Shown in pieces: positions 56,448-64,000 of a stretch of DNA of 64,000 nucleotides; within the stretch, counting starts at the first letter, position 1; every line of letters begins with the position of its first letter. The stretch comes from Pseudomonas cremoricolorata DSM 17059 = NBRC 16634 (GTDB lineage Bacteria > Pseudomonadota > Gammaproteobacteria > Pseudomonadales > Pseudomonadaceae): positions 124,001 to 188,000 of the forward strand of contig NZ_AUEA01000002.1 of assembly GCF_000425745.1 (NCBI RefSeq), read 5' to 3'. The notes beneath the pieces were generated by a model that worked only from the letters and a program-made list of their open reading frames with translations, did no database searches and had not been told where the DNA came from. The translations under genes were made by a program, and so were the position numbers.

Positions 56448-57890
56448 TCAATGCTGCTCGCCCGCCCGCTTGAGCAATTTCTTGCAGCGCTCTGACAGGT
56501 GCACCACGCGCAAATGCTTGCCCGCCTTGGCATAGCGCTCGCGCAGGGTTTTCAGTGCGGCGATGGCCGAGTAATCGACAAAGCTCAGGTGCTGGCAGTC
56601 CAGGGTCACGCTCGGCGGATCTCCGGCCGGGTCGAACTGGTTGAGAAACGGCGTGGTCGAGGCGAAGAACAACGTGCCGTGCACCTGGTAATGCTTATGC
56701 CCGTCGCCTTCCATACGGCTGTCGGCGTACAGCTCGCGGGCGTGCTGCCAGGCGAAGTTGATCGCGGCGATTACGATGCCGAACAGCACCGCCGCGGCCA
56801 GATCGGTGAGCACCGTAACCACCGTCACCGCGACGATCGCCAGCACGTCGCTGGCCGGCACCTTGTGCAGCACCCGCAGCGAGGCCCAGGCGAAGGTCTG
56901 CTGCGCCACCACGAACATCACCCCCACCAGCGCCGCCAGCGGAATGCGTTCGATCAGCGGCGACAGGAACAGGACGAACAGCAGAATCATCACCCCTGCG
57001 GTGACCCCGGACAGCCGCCCGCGGCCACCCGAGCTGAGGTTGATCACGGTCTGGCCGATCATCGCGCAGCCGCCCATGCCGCCACACAGGCCCGAAGCCA
57101 TGTTGGCCGCGCCCAGCGCCACGCATTCGCGGTCCGGAAAGCCGCGGCTCTCAGTGATTTCGTCGGTCAGGTTGAGGGTCAGCAAGGTTTCCAGAAGGCC
57201 GACCATGGCCATAAGCAACGCGTAAGGGGCGATGATGCGCAGGGTCTCGAGGCTCCACGGCACCTGCGGCCAAGCCAGCGCCGGCAAGCCGCCAGCGATC
57301 TGCGCCATGTCCCCGAGGGTGCGGGTCGGCAGCTCCAGGCCATACACCAGCAAGCCCACACCCAGAATCGCCACCAGTGCCGGCGGCACGGCGCGGGTGA
57401 TTTTGGGCAGTACGTAGACCACCAGCATGGTCAACGCCACCAGGCCAATCATCACGTACAGCGGCGTACCGCTGAGCCATTGCTCGCCGCGCTTGAAGTG
57501 CTCCAATTGCGCCAGGGCGATGACGATGGCCAGACCGTTGACGAAGCCAAGCATCACCGGGTACGGCACCAGACGAATCAACTTGCCCAGGCGCAGCACT
57601 CCGAACAGCACCATCAAGGCACCGCCCAGCAGCACGGTCGCCAGCAGATACTCGACACCGTGCTGCACCACCAGCGCGATGATCACCACCGCCATCGACC
57701 CGGCAGCACCGGAAATCATCCCCGGGCGACCACCGAACAACGCGGTCAGGGTGCAGATGATGAACGCGCCATACAGGCCCATCAGCGGGTTGAGGTGGGC
57801 CACCAGGGCAAAGGCGATGCACTCGGGCACCAGGGCGAAGGCAGTGGTCAGGCCGGCCAGCAAGTCGGCGCGAAGACGAACGGGTTTCAT
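56448..57890 (-). CDS. SulP family anion transporter with STAS domain
   Basis: 480-residue inner-membrane carrier. About 11-14 helices (residues 1-390; LLAGLTTAFALVPECIAFAL at the start; GGMGGCAMIGQTVINLSSGGR in the middle), then a C-terminal STAS domain (about 400-475; VTLDCQHLSFVDYSAIAALK). SulP members move sulfate, bicarbonate or dicarboxylates; there is no neighbour (such as carbonic anhydrase) to decide. Start at 57890. The short length resembles BicA/DauA-like proteins. Confidence 0.9.
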   Translation of the reverse strand: MKPVRLRADLLAGLTTAFALVPECIAFALVAHLNPLMGLYGAFIICTLTALFGGRPGMISGAAGSMAVVIIALVVQHGVEYLLATVLLGGALMVLFGVLRLGKLIRLVPYPVMLGFVNGLAIVIALAQLEHFKRGEQWLSGTPLYVMIGLVALTMLVVYVLPKITRAVPPALVAILGVGLLVYGLELPTRTLGDMAQIAGGLPALAWPQVPWSLETLRIIAPYALLMAMVGLLETLLTLNLTDEITESRGFPDRECVALGAANMASGLCGGMGGCAMIGQTVINLSSGGRGRLSGVTAGVMILLFVLFLSPLIERIPLAALVGVMFVVAQQTFAWASLRVLHKVPASDVLAIVAVTVVTVLTDLAAAVLFGIVIAAINFAWQHARELYADSRMEGDGHKHYQVHGTLFFASTTPFLNQFDPAGDPPSVTLDCQHLSFVDYSAIAALKTLRERYAKAGKHLRVVHLSERCKKLLKRAGEQH

Positions 57891-58078
57891 GAAGGTCCTG
57901 TGGTCAGGCCAGCGTTCGGCTGTGCTTGAACAGCAGTGAGCGGATGACGCAAGCGGAAAAAGAGGCGCGATGTTACGGAATTTGTGCCCGCCCGACCAGC
58001 CGCAGCCCAGGACCGACCAAGCGGCAGACTGCCGCCAAATTTGCCATCATGCTGACTCCACTCGCGGAGACCGCCGCC

Positions 58079-58813
58079 ATGCCGCTACGCCCCTCGTTCG
58101 CCACCTTGTTGTTGTGCAGCAGCTTCGCCTGCCAGGCAGCCACCGCCGTACTGCCCCTGGAGCACCGCAGCAGCGCCCAGTTGCTGCCCACCGCCCAGGC
58201 ATTCATCGGCAGCGAAGGCACCGTCAGCGCCTTCGAAAACAAGCTGGTGGTCGATGCCAGCCAGCCGCGCATCGATGAGCTGCGCACACTGCTGCAGCAG
58301 CTCGACACTGCCCCCAAGCGCTTGCTGATCAGCGTCGACACCCAGGACAGCAACTTCCAGGACACCCGCGGCAACGCCAGGATCATCCGCCACGGCACCC
58401 GCAACCGCGAGGGCGGCCTGCAGCAAATCCGCGCCAGCGAAGGGCAGCCGGCACTGATTCAGGTCGGCCAGAGCGTTCCGTTCACAAGCACCTCGAGCGA
58501 TGGCTATGGGCGCGTACAGAGCGACACTGAATATCGCAATGTCACCCAGGGGTTCTATGTCACCCCGCAGGTAATGGGCAATACGGTTCAGCTGCAAATC
58601 AGCAGCAATAATGATCGCATCAGCCGTGAACGTGCAGATGTAGTGAATGTTCAGAGCACCGACACGACAGTCAGCGGTGAGCTGGGCACCTGGATCATCC
58701 TCGCCGGATTCAACCAGCAAAGTCAGGCAGACCGGACTCCCGGAAGGCTCAGCTACAGCACCCAGCAGGGCGAGAACATGACCCTGCGGGTAAAAGTCGA
58801 CCTGGTGGACTGA
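58079..58813 (+). CDS. Short secretin-like (NolW/PilQ N-domain) protein
   Basis: 244-residue exported protein with a signal peptide (MPLRPSFATLLLCSSFACQA). Residues 25-90 resemble the NolW/secretin N-domain (LVVDASQPRIDELRTLLQQLDT), and the C-terminal part carries secretin-core-like beta strands (ALIQVGQSVPFTSTS; GFYVTPQVMGNTVQLQISSNND; GTWIILAGFNQQS). It is far too short for a full secretin and no secretion gene is nearby. Start at 58079 with GGAGA upstream. A homologue seems to lie upstream of aceA in other pseudomonads, from memory. Confidence 0.8.
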   Translation: MPLRPSFATLLLCSSFACQAATAVLPLEHRSSAQLLPTAQAFIGSEGTVSAFENKLVVDASQPRIDELRTLLQQLDTAPKRLLISVDTQDSNFQDTRGNARIIRHGTRNREGGLQQIRASEGQPALIQVGQSVPFTSTSSDGYGRVQSDTEYRNVTQGFYVTPQVMGNTVQLQISSNNDRISRERADVVNVQSTDTTVSGELGTWIILAGFNQQSQADRTPGRLSYSTQQGENMTLRVKVDLVD

Positions 58814-58879
58814 TATCGACCCCTCCGGCCTGCGACCAGAGGCCCCGAAACTGACTGACAAGTCGTATTAGACCAAAGA

Positions 58880-58905
58880 TGTAGTGAGCATATAAAACCA
58901 CTACA
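58880..58905. promoter_or_regulatory. Candidate RccR-type operator upstream of aceA
   Basis: TGTAGT (58880-58885) and ACTACA (58900-58905) separated by 14 bp, ending 6 bp before a TTGACA -35 element. The half-sites match the RccR (RpiR family) motif described for glyoxylate and central carbon genes in Pseudomonas, as far as I remember; the published spacer may differ by one base. Confidence 0.6.
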
Positions 58906-58911
58906 AAGTCG

Positions 58912-58941
58912 TTGACAGGCGCTTTTTGCACTGGGCATGAT
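58912..58941 (+). promoter_or_regulatory. aceA promoter
   Basis: Perfect -35 TTGACA (58912-58917), 18-bp spacer and -10 CATGAT (58936-58941). Transcription would start near 58948, so the aceA leader is about 345 nt. Confidence 0.6.
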
Positions 58942-59293
58942 TGCCTCGCTCCCGCTGATCAGGGGCCCTGACCGGGCCTGCGGGGCGCACTCCCGCCACC
59001 TGTGGAGGCGCTCCGTGTCCATGCAGCCCAAAAGGCAGCGCGACGCGATGGTGACTGCAACGAAGAAGTTGTCCCGAGGGACGGAAGCGCTTTACCGCAG
59101 CCACGGCCACCGACGTCGCCTGTGCAGCACGGCATCCACGAGCCACGCTGCCGGCAAGTCCACCGCGCCTGCTTTCTTCCGCCCTCACCCCTTCGCTGCA
59201 TCACCTTCCTCGCGCAGGACAGCCGCCACGCCCCCTGAGCCGTGCGCCGAGCCCAGCACCTACTTCACCGACTGATGCGACGAGGTTATTTCC
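58942..59293 (+). other. Long aceA leader, no supported gene
   Basis: 352 bp between the aceA promoter and start codon. Several ORFs cross it but none has codon use or a ribosome site like the neighbours. CCCGAGGGACGG and other GC-rich runs could fold, and a leader control element cannot be excluded. Confidence 0.4.
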
Positions 59294-60619
59294 ATGGCAC
59301 TGACACGCGAACAGCAAATTGCAGCCCTCGAGAAAGACTGGGCCGAGAACCCGCGCTGGAAAGGCGTGACCCGTACCTACACCGCCGCCGATGTCGTGCG
59401 CCTGCGCGGTTCGCTGCAACCGGAATACACCCTGGCCCGCGCCGGTGCCGAGAAACTCTGGAAGTTGGTCACCCAAGGTGCCCATCCCTCCTTCCGCCCC
59501 GAAAAAGACTTCGTCAACTGCATGGGCGCCCTGACCGGCGGCCAGGCCGTACAGCAGGTCAAGGCCGGCATCCAGGCCATCTACCTGTCGGGCTGGCAGG
59601 TCGCCGCCGACAACAACTCGGCTGAATCGATGTACCCCGACCAGTCGCTGTACCCGGTCGATTCGGTGCCGACGGTGGTCAAGCGCATCAACAACTCCTT
59701 CCGCCGCGCCGACCAGATTCAGTGGAAAGCCGGCAAGAACCCGGGTGACGACGGCTACATCGACTACTTCGCGCCGATCGTCGCCGACGCCGAAGCCGGT
59801 TTTGGCGGCGTGCTCAACGCCTATGAACTGATGAAAAGCATGATCGAGGCCGGCGCTGCCGGTGTGCACTTCGAAGACCAACTGGCCTCGGTGAAAAAAT
59901 GCGGGCACATGGGCGGCAAAGTTCTGGTGCCCACCCAGGAAGCGGTGCAGAAACTGGTCGCCGCGCGCCTTGCAGCCGACGTTGCCGGTACGCCGACGAT
60001 CATCCTCGCGCGCACCGACGCCAACGCCGCCGACCTGCTGACCAGCGACTGCGACCCGTACGACCAACCGTTCGTGATCGGCGAGCGCACCCGCGAAGGC
60101 TTCTACAAGGTACGTGCCGGCCTGGACCAGGCGATTGCCCGCGGCCTGGCCTACGCGCCCTACGCCGACCTGATCTGGTGTGAAACCGCCAAGCCCGACC
60201 TGGACGAGGCACGTCGCTTCGCCGAGGCGATCAAGAAGGAATACCCAGACCAACTGCTGTCGTACAACTGCTCGCCGTCGTTCAACTGGAAGAAGAACCT
60301 CGACGACGCCACCATCGCCAAATTCCAGCGCGAGCTGTCGGCGATGGGCTACAAGCACCAGTTCATCACCCTGGCCGGCATCCACAACATGTGGCACGGC
60401 ATGTTCAACCTGGCGCACGACTACGCCCGCAACGACATGACCGCCTACGTCAAGCTGCAGGAACAGGAGTTCGCCGACGCCAGCAAGGGCTACACCTTCG
60501 TCGCCCACCAGCAGGAGGTGGGCACCGGCTACTTCGATGACGTGACCACCGTGATCCAGGGTGGCGCATCGTCGGTCACCGCCCTCACCGGCTCGACCGA
60601 GGAAGAACAGTTCCACTGA
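59294..60619 (+). CDS. aceA: Isocitrate lyase
   Basis: 441-residue first enzyme of the glyoxylate shunt, cleaving isocitrate to succinate and glyoxylate. The catalytic signature [17 protein letters not shown] is intact, with Cys203 as the acid; the Mg site region ([15 protein letters not shown]) and the C-terminal lid are present. P. aeruginosa has a 531-residue form at the equivalent locus; the short form fits the P. putida/fluorescens side. It competes with Idh for isocitrate and stands just upstream of nuo. Confidence 0.97.
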   Translation: MALTREQQIAALEKDWAENPRWKGVTRTYTAADVVRLRGSLQPEYTLARAGAEKLWKLVTQGAHPSFRPEKDFVNCMGALTGGQAVQQVKAGIQAIYLSGWQVAADNNSAESMYPDQSLYPVDSVPTVVKRINNSFRRADQIQWKAGKNPGDDGYIDYFAPIVADAEAGFGGVLNAYELMKSMIEAGAAGVHFEDQLASVKKCGHMGGKVLVPTQEAVQKLVAARLAADVAGTPTIILARTDANAADLLTSDCDPYDQPFVIGERTREGFYKVRAGLDQAIARGLAYAPYADLIWCETAKPDLDEARRFAEAIKKEYPDQLLSYNCSPSFNWKKNLDDATIAKFQRELSAMGYKHQFITLAGIHNMWHGMFNLAHDYARNDMTAYVKLQEQEFADASKGYTFVAHQQEVGTGYFDDVTTVIQGGASSVTALTGSTEEEQFH

Positions 60620-60636
60620 TTCGCCCGGCAATCATC

Positions 60637-60668
60637 GAGGCCCGGACCGCGCCAGCGCTCCGGGCCTC
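60637..60668 (+). terminator. aceA terminator
   Basis: GAGGCCCGGA (60637-60646) and TCCGGGCCTC (60659-60668) form a perfect 10-bp stem 17 bp after aceA. No T run. Confidence 0.65.
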
Positions 60669-60992
60669 GTGCTGTGTGCGCAAGGTCATGGGCCGTACGA
60701 CAACGGCGCACGCGCTCGGGCTTGCCGAATCGATCCGTGCGCACAGGGAAATACGGGCTATGCTTGGCAGACAATAAAGAAGCAAGGACGGTTACATGTC
60801 CCGCTCACTGGCCTGCGCACCTGCACCCCTTCGCACCGAGACGGCAGTCCGTCGTCGATTCATTGATCCAGCACCGCGCACCCCAGCCCATTTTTGCGTA
60901 CAACAGTCGGCTGCCTGCACGTTCAGCGTGAGGCTCGTTGATGCGCAGTTAGTGCATTAAAGACCAACTAAAACGATCAGGCTTATTTAGAT

Positions 60993-61010
60993 GATAGTAA
61001 TTATCATTAC
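60993..61010 (+). promoter_or_regulatory. Fur-like box upstream of nuoA
   Basis: GATAGTAATTATCATTAC agrees with about 14 of 19 positions of the Fur consensus, 270 bp before nuoA and inside the AT-rich region. Iron control of iron-rich Complex I is plausible but unproven. Confidence 0.5.
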
Positions 61011-61133
61011 AAACAAGACGAACGTTACCGGAAACAATAAACACAATTGAGAGAAGTGCGCGAATGCCCGAAATTCAAGGGCTTCAGCGAGTTAAGAGCG
61101 ATTTTTGTTCTTAATCCTACGAATAAATTTGCC

Positions 61134-61164
61134 TGGGTAAATTTACTTGCATAGGGTTTACCCA
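61134..61164. promoter_or_regulatory. Dyad upstream of nuo
   Basis: TGGGTAAA (61134-61141) and TTTACCCA (61157-61164) are perfect 8-bp arms around 15 bp. It could be an operator or an RNA hairpin. Regulator unknown. Confidence 0.4.
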
Positions 61165-61248
61165 TAAAATCAGCCGGATTGATCCAGCTGCGACATTTGG
61201 TCACTGCGCCTGCGACACCACGTCGCCGCTTTAATTATTTTCAGAACG

Positions 61249-61264
61249 CAGAGCCTGGGCTCTG
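61249..61264 (+). repeat. Palindrome just before the nuoA ribosome site
   Basis: CAGAGCC and GGCTCTG with a 2-bp centre, ending 4 bp before the AAGGA of nuoA. As RNA it would form a small hairpin beside the Shine-Dalgarno sequence, although the 2-nt loop would open some base pairs. Confidence 0.4.
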
Positions 61265-61279
61265 TATAAGGACTTGAGC

Positions 61280-61693
61280 ATGCCCGATTCGACAGGACTG
61301 ATCGCCCACAACTGGGGCCTGGCCATCTTCCTTCTCGGTGTCGTCGGCCTGTGTGCCTTCATGCTCGGTCTTTCCAGCCTGCTGGGCAGCAAGGCCTGGG
61401 GCCGGGCCAAGAACGAGCCGTTCGAGTCCGGCATGCTGCCCACCGGCAGCGCCCGTCTGCGCCTGTCCGCCAAATTCTATCTGGTCGCGATGCTGTTCGT
61501 GATCTTCGACATCGAAGCCCTCTTTCTCTTTGCCTGGTCTGTGTCCGTCCGCGAAAGCGGCTGGACCGGATTCGTCGAAGCACTCGTTTTCATAGCAATT
61601 CTGTTGGCAGGTCTTGTCTACCTATGGCGTGTGGGGGCCCTTGACTGGGCGCCGGAAGCACGCCGCAAGCGGCAAGCGAAGCTGAAACAATGA
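61280..61693 (+). CDS. nuoA: NADH-quinone oxidoreductase subunit A
   Basis: 137-residue membrane subunit of Complex I with three helices (about 15-37, 70-92, 98-120). Family motifs: [20 protein letters not shown] and [21 protein letters not shown]. Start at 61280 with AAGGA 7 nt upstream. First gene of the nuo operon. Confidence 0.97.
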   Translation: MPDSTGLIAHNWGLAIFLLGVVGLCAFMLGLSSLLGSKAWGRAKNEPFESGMLPTGSARLRLSAKFYLVAMLFVIFDIEALFLFAWSVSVRESGWTGFVEALVFIAILLAGLVYLWRVGALDWAPEARRKRQAKLKQ

Positions 61694-61703
61694 GGCTTTG
61701 GCA

Positions 61704-62381
61704 ATGCAATACAATCTCACCAGAATCGATCCGGACGCGCCTAACGAGCAGTATCCGGTCGGCGAGCGGGAAACCGTAACCGACCAGCTGCTGGAAGATC
61801 AGGTCCACAAGAACATCTACATGGGGAAACTCGAGGATGTTCTGCGGGGCGCGGTCAACTGGGGTCGCAAGAACTCCCTGTGGCCGTACAACTTCGGCCT
61901 TTCCTGCTGCTACGTGGAAATGACCACGGCCTTCACGGCACCCCACGACATCGCCCGCTTCGGCGCCGAAGTCATCCGGGCCTCGCCGCGTCAGGCCGAC
62001 TTCATGGTCATCGCCGGCACCTGCTTCATCAAGATGGCGCCGATCATCCAGCGCCTGTACGAGCAGATGCTCGAGCCGAAATGGGTCATCTCCATGGGTT
62101 CGTGCGCCAATTCCGGCGGCATGTACGACATCTACTCGGTCGTTCAGGGGGTCGACAAGTTCCTCCCCGTGGACGTCTACGTGCCGGGCTGCCCGCCTCG
62201 CCCCGAAGCCTTCCTGCAAGGGCTGATGCTGTTGCAGGAGTCGATCGGGCAAGAGCGTCGCCCGCTGTCCTGGGTGGTGGGCGATCAAGGCATCTACCGT
62301 GCCGAGATGCCTGCCCAGAAGGACCTGCGCCGCGAACAGCGAATCGCGGTAACCAACCTGCGCAGCCCCGACGAAGTCTGA
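61704..62381 (+). CDS. nuoB: NADH-quinone oxidoreductase subunit B
   Basis: 225-residue peripheral subunit carrying the N2 [4Fe-4S] cluster, which passes electrons to quinone. The ligands are visible: tandem Cys in [10 protein letters not shown], Cys in [11 protein letters not shown] and Cys in [10 protein letters not shown]. Start at 61704 (GAGG 9 nt upstream), 10 bp after nuoA. Confidence 0.97.
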   Translation: MQYNLTRIDPDAPNEQYPVGERETVTDQLLEDQVHKNIYMGKLEDVLRGAVNWGRKNSLWPYNFGLSCCYVEMTTAFTAPHDIARFGAEVIRASPRQADFMVIAGTCFIKMAPIIQRLYEQMLEPKWVISMGSCANSGGMYDIYSVVQGVDKFLPVDVYVPGCPPRPEAFLQGLMLLQESIGQERRPLSWVVGDQGIYRAEMPAQKDLRREQRIAVTNLRSPDEV

Positions 62382-62441
62382 TCCAGCGACCTGCCGCCCG
62401 CTCCCCTGGAGCCGGCGGCCTGGCTTCATTCTCTACGTTGA

Positions 62442-64000
<1,559 letters not shown>

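Larger units (their letters stand above)
60669..61279. other. Gene-free AT-rich region upstream of nuo
   Basis: About 610 bp without a supported gene; the last 350 bp are clearly richer in A and T than the flanks. It holds a Fur-like box, two dyads and a 16-codon ORF with a ribosome site (see findings) and must contain the nuo promoter, which I cannot place with confidence. Confidence 0.5.

Noticed and set aside
58937..59275. 112-codon frame in the aceA leader
   Set aside because: Arg/His/Ser-rich with no ribosome site, and codon use differs from the real genes around it.
60674..60931. Small frames between aceA and nuoA
   Set aside because: No ribosome site, odd composition, and overlapping alternatives in other frames. 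None looks like a protein.

Overview
The window is ordinary, densely coded, GC-rich gammaproteobacterial chromosome, and the gene content points to a Pseudomonas of the P. putida/P. fluorescens side of the genus. Evidence for this: a PrrF-type iron sRNA, fused NuoCD, a 741-residue monomeric isocitrate dehydrogenase, a short (441-residue) isocitrate lyase, a liu leucine-degradation cluster, and the ftsK-aat-ate-infA-clpA/clpS-cspD block. I see no insertion sequence, prophage, integrase, CRISPR array, rRNA or tRNA gene. This assignment and all gene names come from reading the sequence; no search was run.

Layout. 1-2198: end of an amino-acid-type ABC transporter ATPase, a GntR/FadR regulator overlapping it, and a DUF1989 protein, probably a small nitrogen-compound uptake/catabolism locus. 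2338-9968 (minus): glgE, a treS-maltokinase fusion and glgB, which together convert trehalose to branched alpha-glucan through maltose-1-phosphate. 10122-17851: a small Pro/Asp-rich protein, then an acyl-CoA ligase divergent from liuA-liuB-liuC-liuD, with two near-identical palindromes exactly 50 bp apart in the shared promoter. 17884-19923: a CI-like repressor without the autocleavage residues, a DUF6124 protein, the Fur-boxed prrF sRNA gene, and a small sigma-region-4/FecR-like hybrid. 19967-26505: an M14 cytosolic carboxypeptidase, then a light-sensing module (bacteriophytochrome kinase, single-domain response regulator, REC-PAS-PAS-kinase-REC hybrid).

26546-35828 (minus): PQQ-type sugar dehydrogenase, a small secreted protein, then the ftsK-lolA-rarA-crcB-serS-cysG run. 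36176-49387: N-end-rule transferases (aat, ate), infA, clpS-clpA, cspD, monomeric idh, Nudix-mnmA-hflD-purB and a ribosomal oxygenase-GNAT pair. ClpS/ClpA together with Aat and Ate form a nearly complete N-degron pathway within 5 kb. 49549-57890: topoisomerase III, an amino-acid permease divergent from a LysR regulator and a class III aminotransferase, two uncharacterised small proteins, and a SulP transporter. 58079-64000: a short secretin-like protein, aceA with a long leader and a candidate RccR-type operator, then nuoA-nuoB-nuoCD (cut by the window end) behind a 660-bp AT-rich regulatory region that carries a Fur-like box.

The most rewarding places for a second look are the liu operators, the prrF/sigma-FecR locus, the catalytically dead CI-like repressor, the absence of icd between cspD and idh, and the region upstream of nuo. 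No wholly new multi-gene system is evident.
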